A stretch of 64,000 bases of DNA from Falsiroseomonas bella (GTDB taxonomy: Bacteria > Pseudomonadota > Alphaproteobacteria > Acetobacterales > Acetobacteraceae): the NCBI RefSeq assembly GCF_003173615.1, contig NZ_QGNA01000008.1, forward strand, positions 62,001-126,000, read 5' to 3'. Positions 8,046 to 16,794 of the stretch are shown one piece after another. The number at the start of each line of letters is the position of its first letter. Position 1 is the stretch's first letter. Made by a program: the position numbers and the translations under genes. Under the pieces are notes generated by a model. The model saw only the letters and a list, made by a program, of their open reading frames with translations, did not search any database and had not been told where the DNA came from.

Positions 8046-8696
8046 ATGCGCCGCCCCGCATTCCTGATGATCGCCCTGCTGCCCGTCGCCTTGCTGGCGG
8101 CCTGCGCGGAGATGCGCCAGCCGCCCGAGTTCGCGCGCATCCCCCCCGGCCTCGGCGTCGCCAGCGCCGATCCGGTGCCGGCGATGATCGCGGAGGCGGC
8201 GGCCGCCTTCTCGGATGGGGGCGCCTCGTTGAACGGGCGCCCGGCGGAGGCGGCGCGCGCGATCGGGCAGATGGAGCTGGTGGCCGAGGCGTTCCGGCGG
8301 AACCCGCGCTGGGCGCCGGTTTCGGCCGCGACCGTCACCGAGTTGCGCACCGCGCGGACCGAGTGGCGCCAGGCGATCGGGATCCCCGAGACGGCCGCGC
8401 CCGAGACGGTGGCGGTGGCGCTCGGCCAGGCCTCGCTGGCGCTGCGGGAGAACGACACGCAGCGGGCGGCGGCGGCGTTGGCGCCCGCTGCCTTCATGCC
8501 CGGCGGCGCGCCGGCGATCGCGCGGCTGGCCGCGCCCGGCCCGCTGCCGCAGGCGCGGATCGCCAGCGCCCTGGCGCGGGATGAGGTGGCGCGGATGGCA
8601 CGCATGCAGCTGGGCGGGGTGACCGGCGCGCTCGACCCGGATGCGCCGTTCCTCAATTCGCTGACCGGGGCGCAGATACCGGGGACGATGCGCTGA
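8046..8696 (+). CDS. Lipoprotein paralog 5 of 5, unknown function
   Basis: 216 residues, the longest copy. Lipobox LLAAC at about residue 20. Shared parts are DPVPAMIAEAAAAF, NGRPAEAARAIGQMEL, NPRWAPV in place of DQRWIG, WRQAIGI, and ALRENDTQRAAAALAPAA. A C-terminal extension of roughly 30 residues after PGPLPQARIA is unique. AAGGAGACGCGG precedes ATG 8046. It ends the array, and a GC-rich hairpin follows at 8702. Confidence 0.82.
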   Translation: MRRPAFLMIALLPVALLAACAEMRQPPEFARIPPGLGVASADPVPAMIAEAAAAFSDGGASLNGRPAEAARAIGQMELVAEAFRRNPRWAPVSAATVTELRTARTEWRQAIGIPETAAPETVAVALGQASLALRENDTQRAAAALAPAAFMPGGAPAIARLAAPGPLPQARIASALARDEVARMARMQLGGVTGALDPDAPFLNSLTGAQIPGTMR

Positions 8697-8701
8697 GGGG
8701 T

Positions 8702-8727
8702 GGGGCGGCACCGAGCGATGCCGCCCC
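8702..8727 (+). terminator. GC-rich hairpin at the convergent end of the lipoprotein array
   Basis: A perfect 9-bp stem, GGGGCGGCA with TGCCGCCCC, encloses an 8-base loop 5 bp after the last lipoprotein stop. What follows is A/T-rich (ATTGTAAAGT) but not a real T-run. It lies between convergent genes and may serve both. Confidence 0.55.
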
Positions 8728-8777
8728 ATTGTAAAGTATACCGACAGTGCCTCCCCGGCACGGTCGGCGGCGACAAC

Positions 8778-9515
8778 TCAGGCGCGCCGCGCGCGACGTT
8801 GGGCCAAGCCAAGTCCGGCCAGGCCCATTCCGAACAGCGCCAGGGACATCGGCTCGGGCACCGGGAGCTGCGTGATCGACAGGGTCAGGTCCTGGAAGTC
8901 GTGGTCGCCGATGACGCTGCCGTTCGTGCCGAGGGTAACCGTGTTGTCCGTCAGGCCGATCAGCGCCAGCGATCCGGGGCCGGCATTGCGCGCCGTGCCG
9001 GTGCCGATCTGCACGAGATAGGCGCCGTTCGCCGTCGAGGTGGCGCCATTGGCCAGCAGATGGTTGCCGACGTCCTGGTGGAAGAAGAACTCGAAGGGGA
9101 TCAGCGTGTTCGCCGCGTAATAGCGGGTGAAGGTGGCGCCGACGACGCTGGCGATGCCGCCGCATCCCGCGATGCCGGGGTTGTTGCAGAAGCTGTCGCC
9201 GCCGCCGCCGATCGGCTCACGGAATTCGTTCTTGAAGATCGCGGTGCCGTGGCCCGTGGCGGGCGGCGAGGGCAGGCCGACGGGCGGCGGCGGGCCGTAG
9301 GTGAACTTGTAGTAGCCGGTATGCGTCGTGTAGAGGGCGCCGTTGACGTAGCCCTGGATCCCCGTCGGGATGCTCTGGCCGGGTTCGGCACCGAATTCGT
9401 GGGTACCGACCCAGCTGCGGATCTCGAGCCCCGCCTGGGCCGATGACCATGCGGCCGAGCCGACAACGAGCCCGAGCGCCCAGAGGGCGCGAGCGAATCG
9501 CTTCGAATCTAACAT
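8778..9515 (-). CDS. PEP-CTERM sorting-domain secreted protein
   Basis: 245 residues. The N-terminal signal peptide ends near SSAQAGLE. The C-terminus has the exosortase tripartite signal: VPEP, a hydrophobic helix (SLALFGMGLAGLGLA), and the basic tail QRRARR. Exosortase/EpsH cleaves such proteins for surface anchoring or export, usually with exopolysaccharide. The body is Gly/Thr/Asn-rich beta-type sequence with one close Cys pair (CNNPGIAGC). AGGAAGAAAGTC precedes ATG 9515. No exosortase is in this window. The adjacent divergent membrane glycosyltransferase could belong to the same surface pathway, but that is inference. Confidence 0.85.
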   Translation of the reverse strand: MLDSKRFARALWALGLVVGSAAWSSAQAGLEIRSWVGTHEFGAEPGQSIPTGIQGYVNGALYTTHTGYYKFTYGPPPPVGLPSPPATGHGTAIFKNEFREPIGGGGDSFCNNPGIAGCGGIASVVGATFTRYYAANTLIPFEFFFHQDVGNHLLANGATSTANGAYLVQIGTGTARNAGPGSLALIGLTDNTVTLGTNGSVIGDHDFQDLTLSITQLPVPEPMSLALFGMGLAGLGLAQRRARRA

Positions 9516-9802
9516 GACTTTCTTCCTCGTCGTTCCAATCGTTGCAATCTTTTCGGGACGGCAACATAACGGGCTATGCATGCCGCATGCCATCTTCTAT
9601 ATCTATGAATCTGCTACGTAAGTTTTCTATAATGTTGTTGAGTGTAAACTTCACCGACAGGCAGTCGGGCGAGCGGTGTCAATTCTGCCGACAGCCCGCC
9701 GCGTAATCCGCCCGGCGTTGTCGCGTAAGGCGAAGCGTCCATACTCAGGGTTGCCATTGTCGCAATATTGACGCGCTTCGACCGAGTCCGCCAAATCGGT
9801 TC
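9516..9802. promoter_or_regulatory. AT-richer divergent intergenic region
   Basis: 287 bp separate the PEP-CTERM gene (minus) from the glycosyltransferase (plus). The stretch 9590-9660 is much more A/T-rich than the rest of the window (for example TCTATATCTATGAATC and TTTTCTATAATG), as expected for divergent promoters. I found no pair of -35/-10 boxes at good spacing that I would name. Confidence 0.4.
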
Positions 9803-11461
9803 GTGAGCGGGATGGCATGGAATGTCGGGCCGCATCGACCCGATGCCTGGCCCCTCAGGCAGCGGGAATGGCGCCGCCTGCTCGCCCTGCCCTCCATCAT
9901 GGCGGTGGCGCTGCTGCTGCGCCTCCAGCTGCTCGATCATTCCTCGCTGTCGCTGGACGAGGCGTTCACGCGCTACTGGATCGAGCAGGGCCAGGCCTTC
10001 CTCTGGGGAGAGGGAAGGCGGATCGAGACCAATCCACCCCTCTACTACTCCCTCCTGCACATCTGGAGCGCGATCGCCGGAGGCGGGGATTCCGCGCTGC
10101 GCCTGCCCTCCGCCCTTGCTTCCGTGGCGCTCGTCGGGATGGCGGGCTGGCTGGGCCGGCAGGTGGCGGGGCCCGCCGCCGGGCTGGGCGCCGCGGCGCT
10201 GCTGGCCGTCTGGCCCCTTTGCGTCTGGCATGGCGTCGAGGCGCGGCCGGTCGCCCTGGCGCCGCTGTTCGAGGCCGCTGCGCTGCTCGGCGTCTTCCTC
10301 TGGGTGCGCCGCGTCGCGGGCGCCCCGGTGCATGGAGGCCGCGGAGCCCGGCCTCTGGCGGCGCCCTTCGCGCTGGTCGTGCTGGGCAGCGTGGCCGCGA
10401 TCCACACCCATGCCACGGCCCTGTTCTTCACCGCCGCGCTCGGCGCCGCGCTTGCCGGCGCGCTGCTGTCACGCCGCGCCGCGCGGCTCGCGGACCTTGC
10501 GCCCGCGGCCGCGGCCGGCGCGGTCATCGCGGCGATCTCTGGGCCGCAGTTCCTGGTGTTCGTGGCGCAGCGCAACTCCGGCAACATCGCGTGGATCCCG
10601 CCGCTCTCGGTCTGGAAGGTGCAGAGCTTCGCGATTCCGCTCGGTCCCGGGATGGCGATGTTCGAATTGCCGGGCTGGCTGCGCGTTGCGCTGCTGGCAC
10701 TGCTGCTCGGCCTCGCCGCCATCGGGGCGGCGCGCCTGCGCGACCGGGCGGCGATCACGGTGCTGCTGGCCGTGCCGATGCTCTATGTCGCCGCCCTTCT
10801 CGCGGCGAGCCTCGGGCGGCCCGTCCTGCTGCCCCGCGTCGCCGTCATCCTCCTGCTGCCGATGGCGGTCCTGGTCGCGATGGGGATACTGGCCCGGCCC
10901 GGCCTGGCCTGGCGCGCCGGAACCGGCGCGCTGGCCGCCGGTGTGCTGGCGCTCGGCCTTGGGATGCAGCTGTACCGGCCGGCCTCGGCCACATTCGCGA
11001 ACACGCTCCGGCCCGACTATCGCGCCGTCGTCCGGTTCCTGCAGGACGAGGCGCGCTGCGCCGGGCCGGTCTTCACGGGCCACGCCTGGACGCTGCTCGG
11101 CTGGCCGCACTACGCGCCTGCCGAAAGGCGGCCGCTGATGGTGGTGCAGCTGCCCGAGGAGGAGGATTTCCGACGGAACCCCTTCTTCGCGCTGCACGCG
11201 CCGCGGTCCGGGATCACCTTCCTGTCGGCGGCGGAATTCGGCCGGATGGTGGAATCCCTGCCGGCCAGCGTCATCCTGGTGCAGCGCACGCCGGCGTCCT
11301 CGCCCCCGATGCGCGCGCAGATCGCGGCTTGGGAAGCACGCTTCGCGGTGGAGCGCCACGCCTTCGGTCAGGGCAACAACGAGATCGTCGTGCATTGCCT
11401 CCGCGCCCCCAACCCGGGGCGCTCGGGCGGCGGTCAATCCCGCGCCTGGACCTTCACGTAG
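9803..11461 (+). CDS. GT-C-fold integral membrane glycosyltransferase (ArnT/PMT-like)
   Basis: 552 residues with about ten hydrophobic segments in the first 400 and a soluble C-terminal part. The first loop has LDEAFTRYW, matching the Asp-Glu motif of GT39/GT83 (PMT, ArnT) enzymes, and the following ETNPPLYYS is the typical NPPL(Y/F) loop. Such enzymes transfer a sugar from a polyprenyl-phosphate donor on the outer face of the inner membrane. Acceptor unknown. The start is GTG 9803 or ATG 9812; neither has a good ribosome site. The 3' end overlaps phaC on the other strand by 28 bp. Confidence 0.85.
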   Translation: MSGMAWNVGPHRPDAWPLRQREWRRLLALPSIMAVALLLRLQLLDHSSLSLDEAFTRYWIEQGQAFLWGEGRRIETNPPLYYSLLHIWSAIAGGGDSALRLPSALASVALVGMAGWLGRQVAGPAAGLGAAALLAVWPLCVWHGVEARPVALAPLFEAAALLGVFLWVRRVAGAPVHGGRGARPLAAPFALVVLGSVAAIHTHATALFFTAALGAALAGALLSRRAARLADLAPAAAAGAVIAAISGPQFLVFVAQRNSGNIAWIPPLSVWKVQSFAIPLGPGMAMFELPGWLRVALLALLLGLAAIGAARLRDRAAITVLLAVPMLYVAALLAASLGRPVLLPRVAVILLLPMAVLVAMGILARPGLAWRAGTGALAAGVLALGLGMQLYRPASATFANTLRPDYRAVVRFLQDEARCAGPVFTGHAWTLLGWPHYAPAERRPLMVVQLPEEEDFRRNPFFALHAPRSGITFLSAAEFGRMVESLPASVILVQRTPASSPPMRAQIAAWEARFAVERHAFGQGNNEIVVHCLRAPNPGRSGGGQSRAWTFT

Positions 11462-13248
11462 TCGCCGGGCGCGTCGCATAGCGGCGGCAGGGCGCCGGCG
11501 CCGGGGATGCGGGCGGGGACCTGGGCCTTGTCCTGGCTGGCGATCCAGCGCTGCCAGTCGGGCCACCAGGAGCCCGAGAGTTCCGTCGCGCCCTTGAACC
11601 AGGCGTCCGGGTCGGGCGGCAGGTCCTCGCCGACCCAGTGGCTGTATTTCCCGGCCTCGGGCGGGTTCACCACGCCGGCGATGTGGCCCGATGCGGCAAG
11701 GACGAAGCGGATCTTGCCGGCATAGAGCTGCGTCGCGCGGTAGGTGCTCTTCCAGGGCGCGATGTGGTCCTCCCGCGTCGAGAGGATGTAGGTCGGCAGC
11801 TTGATCTTGCGGAGGTCGAGGGGAACGCCGTCCAGCTCGATGCCGCCGGGCTTCACCAGGTCGTTCTCCTGGTACATCCGGCGCAGGTAGAAGCTGTGCA
11901 TGCGCGCGGGCATGCGCGTGCTGTCGTCGTTCCAGTAGAGCAGGTCGAAGGGGAAGGGCTCCTGCCCCAGCAGGTAGTTGTTCACCACGAAGGACCAGAT
12001 CAGGTCGTTGGCGCGCAGCATGTTGAAGGTGGTCGCCATCTCCGACCCTTCGAGGAAGCCGCGCTTGTTCATCTTGTCCTCGAGGGACTGCAGCTGCTCC
12101 TCGTCGATGAAGACGCCGAGCTCGCCGGCCTCGGCGAAGTCGAGCATGGTGGTGAAGAAGGTCGCGGACTTGATGCGCGTGTCCTTCTTCGCCTGCATGT
12201 GGGCCAGGGTGCAGGCCAGAAGCGTGCCGCCGAGGCAGTAGCCGATGACGTTCACCGCCTTCTCCCCCGTCGCCTGCTCGATGGCGTCGAGCGCGGCGTA
12301 GGGGCCTTCGCGCATGTAGTCGTCGAAGCCCTTCTCGGCGAGTTTTTCGTCCGGATTGACCCAGGACACGACGAAGACGGTGTGCCCCTGCTCGACGGCC
12401 CAGCGGATGAAGCTGTTCTTGGGGCGGAGGTCGAGGATGTAGAACTTGTTGATCCAGGGCGGGATGATCAGCAGCGGGCGCTTGAAGACGCTCTCCGTCG
12501 TCGGCTGGTACTGGATCAGCTCCATCAGCGCGTTGCGGTACACCACCTTGCCCGGCGTCACCGCGATGTTCTCGCCGACCTTGAACTTGGTCTCGTCGGT
12601 CATGCGGATGCGCAGCTGGCCCTTGCCGCGCTCGAGGTCGGAAAGAAGGTTGGAGAGGCCCTTGAGCAGGTTCTCGCCGCCCGTCTCCGCCGTTCGGCGC
12701 AGCACTTCCGGATTGGTCATCAGGAAGTTGGACGGGCTCATCGCGTCCACGAACTGGCGCGTGTAGAAATCCACCTTCTGCGCCGTCTTCTGGTCGAGCC
12801 CGTCGGTGTGCTGCACCACGTTGGTGAAGAAGCGGGCGGAGAGCAGGTAGGACTGGCGGATGAAGTCGAAGACCTCGTTCTCGCGCCAGGCATCGTCCTT
12901 GAAGCGGCGGTCGGTCTTGGGCTCCTCGATGACGGATTTCGGCGCCTCTCCCATCATGCGCCGGGCGGTGTTCTGCCAGAGCGTCAGGTAGTCCTGCCAG
13001 AAGCCGATCTGCGCCTGCATCAGCCGCGCCGGATTGGTCATCAGCCGCGTCGTCATCTCCATGAAGGCGGAGCCGATGTTGAGCGGGTCCGGCCCCGGCG
13101 CGGCGGCGCCATCCGCGCCCTGGCGCTTCAGGAAGTCGGTGACGATGCGCTGCCCGCGCTCGGCCACGTCGGCCATGGTGCGGCTCACCACCGCCGGGTC
13201 GGGCAGGCGGAAGCTGGTCTTGTCCTCGGTGGTCGGGTCCTGCGACAT
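11434..13248 (-). CDS. phaC: Class I poly(3-hydroxyalkanoate) synthase
   Basis: 604 residues, typical of class I PhaC. The N-terminal PhaC_N domain is followed by the alpha/beta-hydrolase core. The lipase-like box is GYCLGG, with the nucleophilic cysteine at about residue 335. The remaining triad residues are Asp in REDHIAPW (~493) and His in SGHIAGVV (~521). It polymerises 3-hydroxyacyl-CoA into storage granules. ATG 13248 follows GGAGTGCGG; an open frame upstream to 13362 has no family similarity. phaA, phaB, phasin and phaZ are not in the window. Confidence 0.96.
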   Translation of the reverse strand: MSQDPTTEDKTSFRLPDPAVVSRTMADVAERGQRIVTDFLKRQGADGAAAPGPDPLNIGSAFMEMTTRLMTNPARLMQAQIGFWQDYLTLWQNTARRMMGEAPKSVIEEPKTDRRFKDDAWRENEVFDFIRQSYLLSARFFTNVVQHTDGLDQKTAQKVDFYTRQFVDAMSPSNFLMTNPEVLRRTAETGGENLLKGLSNLLSDLERGKGQLRIRMTDETKFKVGENIAVTPGKVVYRNALMELIQYQPTTESVFKRPLLIIPPWINKFYILDLRPKNSFIRWAVEQGHTVFVVSWVNPDEKLAEKGFDDYMREGPYAALDAIEQATGEKAVNVIGYCLGGTLLACTLAHMQAKKDTRIKSATFFTTMLDFAEAGELGVFIDEEQLQSLEDKMNKRGFLEGSEMATTFNMLRANDLIWSFVVNNYLLGQEPFPFDLLYWNDDSTRMPARMHSFYLRRMYQENDLVKPGGIELDGVPLDLRKIKLPTYILSTREDHIAPWKSTYRATQLYAGKIRFVLAASGHIAGVVNPPEAGKYSHWVGEDLPPDPDAWFKGATELSGSWWPDWQRWIASQDKAQVPARIPGAGALPPLCDAPGDYVKVQARD

Positions 13249-13376
13249 CCGCACTCCAGCCCTCAACCTGTCCTGCCACCCGTTCGGGTGACGGCCTGTC
13301 CGTGTTACGCCGCTGCGATGCTTCCGCCCGCTTGCGGTTCGGGCTAACCCTCGCTCCTGCACGGAAAAGGGCAGCG

Positions 13377-14054
13377 ATGATCCCGCGCGTCGAAGGCCAC
13401 GGCAGACGCCAAAAGGCTAGGGTGTGGCGGGCGCTGGATCAAGCGCGCCGGGGGATGGTGCTGGCCGCCATCCTGGCGCTTCCGGCCTGCACGGAACGCA
13501 TCTCGGAGCTCGATCCGCGGCCGGGGCTGTCGAACCTGTTCTTCCGGACGCATCTGGAAGGGCGGGAGCCGCCGCCCGGCCTGGACGGCGAGTGGCCGAA
13601 CCTGTCGAGCGTGCCGCCCCGCCCGGAGCCGCCGAGCGCCGAGACGCGGCAGGGCCTTTCGGCCGACCTGGCGGCCGACCGGGCACGGTCGCGCACGCCG
13701 CTGGAGCCCGGCGGGGGCGCGGCCTTCCCCGCCGGCGAGGGCGCGCCGCCGGCTCCGCCCCGGCTGGCCGCCGTGCCGCCGATCCGGCTGGAGCCGGAGG
13801 CGCTGCCCGCCGCGCCGGCGGCGCAGCCCATCCCCGCCCCGCCGGCCGGAACGCCCCGGGCGCCGGAGCCGGCCGCACTGCCCTCCCCTGCCCCGCCGCC
13901 TGCGCGAGCGCCGGAGCCCACCGCCGCGCCGCCGCCCGCCCCAGCGCCGGAGTTGCTCGCGCCCGCGGTGCCGCCGCCGCCCTCCCGCGACCTGCTGGCG
14001 CCCGCCCCGCCGCCCCCGCCCTCGCGCGACCTGCTCGCGCCTCGCGGCGGCTGA
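13377..14054 (+). CDS. Proline-rich lipoprotein with C-terminal tandem repeats
   Basis: 225 residues from ATG 13377 (AAAAGGG upstream), or about 200 if ATG 13455 is used. The lipobox is LPAC, followed by a short conserved-looking stretch, WPNLSSVPPRP, that I remember from proline-rich envelope lipoproteins of alphaproteobacteria. The rest is low-complexity Pro/Ala, ending in two copies of the unit PPPPSRDLLAP. Probably an extended, periplasm-spanning lipoprotein. It is divergent from phaC, with 128 bp between the starts. Confidence 0.75.
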   Translation: MIPRVEGHGRRQKARVWRALDQARRGMVLAAILALPACTERISELDPRPGLSNLFFRTHLEGREPPPGLDGEWPNLSSVPPRPEPPSAETRQGLSADLAADRARSRTPLEPGGGAAFPAGEGAPPAPPRLAAVPPIRLEPEALPAAPAAQPIPAPPAGTPRAPEPAALPSPAPPPARAPEPTAAPPPAPAPELLAPAVPPPPSRDLLAPAPPPPPSRDLLAPRGG

Positions 14055-14097
14055 GCGGGTCGGCTATCTTCCCCGCGAATCAAACGGACCGACGACG

Positions 14098-15318
14098 ATG
14101 ACCGAGGAGTTCCACCGCATCCGGCGCCTGCCGCCCTATGTCTTCGCCGAGGTGAACGGCGCGAAGGCGAAGGCGCGCGGGGCCGGCGAGGACATCGTGG
14201 ACCTCGGCATGGGCAACCCGGACAGCCCGACGCCGCCGCACATCGTCGCCAAGCTGGTCGAGGCGGTGCAGGACCCCCGCACGCATCGCTATTCGATGTC
14301 GAAGGGCATCCCCGGGCTGCGCAAGGCACTCGCCGGCTACTATGCGCGCCGCTTCGGGGTGAAGCTCGACCCGGAGACGGAGGTGGTCGCCACGCTCGGC
14401 TCCAAGGAGGGACTGGCGAACCTGGCGCAGGCGATCTCCTCGCCGGGCGACACCATCCTGGTGCCGAACCCGTCCTACCCGATCCACCAGTTCGGCTTCA
14501 TCATCGCGGGTGCCTCCGCGCGCTCCATCCCCTACACGCCGGACGACGCGATGCTGGCGGCGATCGATCGCGCGGTGCGGCATTCCGTGCCGAAGCCGAC
14601 GGCGCTGATCGTCAACTTCCCCTCGAACCCGACGGCGCTGCTGGCCAGCCGGGAGTTCTACCGCGAGCTGGTCGCGATGGCGCGGCGGCACGAGCTCTTC
14701 ATCCTGTCGGACCTCGCTTACGCCGAGCTCTATTTCGACGAGGCGAACCCCCCGCCTTCGGTGCTGGAGATCCCGGGCGCGAAGGATGTGACGGTGGAGT
14801 TCACCTCCATGTCCAAGACCTACAACATGGCCGGCTGGCGCATGGGCTTCGCGGCGGGCAATCCGCGGCTGATCTCCGCCCTGGCGCGGGTGAAGTCCTA
14901 TCTCGACTACGGCGCCTTCACACCGATCCAGGTGGCGGCCGTCGCCGCGCTGAACGGGCCGCAGGACTGCGTGGCCGCGATGCGCGTGGAATACCGCAAG
15001 CGGCGCGACGTGCTGGTGAAGGGGCTGAGATCGGCCGGCTGGGACGTGCCGGCGCCGGATGGATCGATGTTCCTCTGGGCGCCGATCCCGGACCGCTTCC
15101 GGCATCTGGGCTCCGTCGGCTTTTCCAAGCTGCTGCTGGAGAAGGCGAAGGTCGCGGTGGCGCCGGGCCTCGGCTTCGGCGAGCATGGCGACGACCATGT
15201 GCGCATCGCCCTCGTCGAGAACGAGCACCGCATCCGCCAGGCGCTGCGCGGCATCCGGACCTTCCTGGCCGCCGACAATGCCGGGCCGGTGGATGGGATG
15301 GAAGTCGACGCCGCGTGA
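14098..15318 (+). CDS. Class I/II PLP aminotransferase (AlaC-type)
   Basis: 406 residues, fold type I. The pattern PPYVFAEVN, then DLGMGNPD and HRYSMSKGI, closely resembles E. coli AlaC (YfdZ), a glutamate-pyruvate aminotransferase. The PLP lysine is in SMSKTYNMAGWR. Databases often label this group LL-diaminopimelate or aspartate aminotransferase. Being next to hom, it may contribute to alanine or aspartate-family metabolism. It starts 43 bp after the proline-rich lipoprotein and is separated from hom by a palindromic repeat. Confidence 0.9.
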   Translation: MTEEFHRIRRLPPYVFAEVNGAKAKARGAGEDIVDLGMGNPDSPTPPHIVAKLVEAVQDPRTHRYSMSKGIPGLRKALAGYYARRFGVKLDPETEVVATLGSKEGLANLAQAISSPGDTILVPNPSYPIHQFGFIIAGASARSIPYTPDDAMLAAIDRAVRHSVPKPTALIVNFPSNPTALLASREFYRELVAMARRHELFILSDLAYAELYFDEANPPPSVLEIPGAKDVTVEFTSMSKTYNMAGWRMGFAAGNPRLISALARVKSYLDYGAFTPIQVAAVAALNGPQDCVAAMRVEYRKRRDVLVKGLRSAGWDVPAPDGSMFLWAPIPDRFRHLGSVGFSKLLLEKAKVAVAPGLGFGEHGDDHVRIALVENEHRIRQALRGIRTFLAADNAGPVDGMEVDAA

Positions 15319-15344
15319 AGGCTGATGCCCTGACTGTACCGCCC

Positions 15345-15460
15345 GCCCCCCACCCCAACCCTCCCCCGCTCACGCGGGAGAGGGAGCCGGGCGCGCTGAC
15401 GATCCCTCTCCCGCGTGAGCGGGGGAGGGTGCCCGAGCGCAGCGAGGGCGGGTGGGGGCC
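15345..15460. repeat. GC-rich interspersed palindrome, copy A (inverted pair)
   Basis: The left arm reads CCCCCACCCCAACCCTCCCC followed by GCTCACGCGGGAGAGGGA. The right arm is nearly its complement, TCCCTCTCCCGCGTGAGC then GGGGGAGGGT, with GGTGGGGG further on. Each arm contains smaller palindromes, and the whole folds into a long hairpin between the aminotransferase and hom. The core CACCC(C)NACCCTCCCCCG also occurs at 20328 and 29636, so this is a genome-wide element rather than a local terminator. Confidence 0.8.
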
Positions 15461-15481
15461 GCGCAACCTCGGAGACGCCGC

Positions 15482-16777
15482 ATGACAAAACCTCTCGCCA
15501 TCGGCGTCGCCGGCCTTGGCACCGTCGGCACGGGCGTGCTGGCGCTGTTGCGGGACAATGCCGAGACCGTCGCGGCGCGGGCCGGGCGGCCGATCGCGGT
15601 CACCGCGGTCTCCTCGCGCGACCGCACCAAGGATCGCGGCGTCTCGCTCTCCGGCCTGCGCTGGTACGAGGATGCGACGGCGCTCGCGGCCGATCCGAAT
15701 GTGGACGTGGTCGTGGAGACGATCGGCGGCACGGAAGGCCCGGCGGCCGACCTGGTGCGCGCCGCGCTGTCCGCTGGCAAGCCGGTGGTCACCGCGAACA
15801 AGGCGCTGCTCGCCGTGCATGGCGCGGAGATCGCGCGGCTTGCCGACCGGAAGAACGTGCCGCTGATGTTCGAGGCGGCGGTCGCGGGCGGCATCCCGGC
15901 GATCAAGGCGGTGCGGGAAGGGCTGGCGGCGAACGACCTCTCGCGCGTGCTCGGCATCCTGAACGGCACCTGCAACTACATCCTGACGCAGATGCGAGAG
16001 CGCGGGCGCGAATTCGCCGAAGCGCTGAGCGAAGCGCAGAAGCTGGGCTATGCGGAGGCTGACCCGACCTTCGACGTGGACGGCATCGACGCGGCGCACA
16101 AGCTGGCGATCCTGGCGGCACTCGCCTTCGGGCGGCCGGTGGATTTCGCCTCGGTGCATGTCGAGGGGATCCGCAGCGTCTCGGCGCTGGACATCAAGCT
16201 GGCCGAGGAGCTCGGCTACCGGATCAAGCTGCTCGGCATCGCGCGGCGCACGGATGGCGGAATCGAGACGCGCGTGCATCCCTGCATGGTGCCGGTCTCG
16301 CATCCGATCGCGCGGGTGGACGGGGTGTTCAACGCCGTGGTGGCGGAGGGCGATTTCTGCGGCCGCGTGGTGCTGGAAGGGCGCGGGGCGGGCGGCGGGC
16401 CGACCGCAAGCGCGATCTGCGCGGACCTGATCGATATCGCGCGCAACCGGCGCACGCCGGTCTGGGGCGTGGCGGATGGCGCGCTTTCGGCGCTGCCCTC
16501 GATCCCGATGGAGAAGCGCGTCGGCGCCTATTACCTGCGGCTGATGGTGCTGGACCGGCCGGGCGTGATCGCCGACGTCACCGCCATCCTGCGCGACCAC
16601 CATGTCAGCATGGAATCCATGCTGCAGCGCGGCCGCGCGCCGGGCGAGGCGGTGCCGGTGGTGGTGACCACGCATGACTGCGAGGAGGCGCAGATGCGCG
16701 CCGCCCTTGCGCGCATCGCGGCGCTGGAGACGGTGGTGGAAGCGCCGGCGCTGATCCGTATCGAGAACCTGCAGTAG
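15482..16777 (+). CDS. hom: Homoserine dehydrogenase with C-terminal ACT domain
   Basis: 431 residues in the usual order: NAD(P)-binding domain with GLGTVGTG near residue 10, catalytic domain with VTANKALL, NGTCNYIL and EADPTFDVDG, and an ACT regulatory domain from about residue 350 (LMVLDRPGVIADV). It reduces aspartate semialdehyde to homoserine for threonine and methionine synthesis and is likely feedback-regulated through ACT. ATG 15482 follows GGAGACGCCGC; an in-frame start at 15452 would lie in the repeat region and is rejected. glpX follows after 17 bp. Confidence 0.96.
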   Translation: MTKPLAIGVAGLGTVGTGVLALLRDNAETVAARAGRPIAVTAVSSRDRTKDRGVSLSGLRWYEDATALAADPNVDVVVETIGGTEGPAADLVRAALSAGKPVVTANKALLAVHGAEIARLADRKNVPLMFEAAVAGGIPAIKAVREGLAANDLSRVLGILNGTCNYILTQMRERGREFAEALSEAQKLGYAEADPTFDVDGIDAAHKLAILAALAFGRPVDFASVHVEGIRSVSALDIKLAEELGYRIKLLGIARRTDGGIETRVHPCMVPVSHPIARVDGVFNAVVAEGDFCGRVVLEGRGAGGGPTASAICADLIDIARNRRTPVWGVADGALSALPSIPMEKRVGAYYLRLMVLDRPGVIADVTAILRDHHVSMESMLQRGRAPGEAVPVVVTTHDCEEAQMRAALARIAALETVVEAPALIRIENLQ

Positions 16778-16794
16778 TACCGGGAGAGACGGCC

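Noticed and set aside
15330-15470. Palindrome before hom as an amino-acid riboswitch or attenuator
   Set aside because: The same core recurs at two unrelated loci, there is no leader peptide, and no T-run follows the stem, so an interspersed repeat explains it better.
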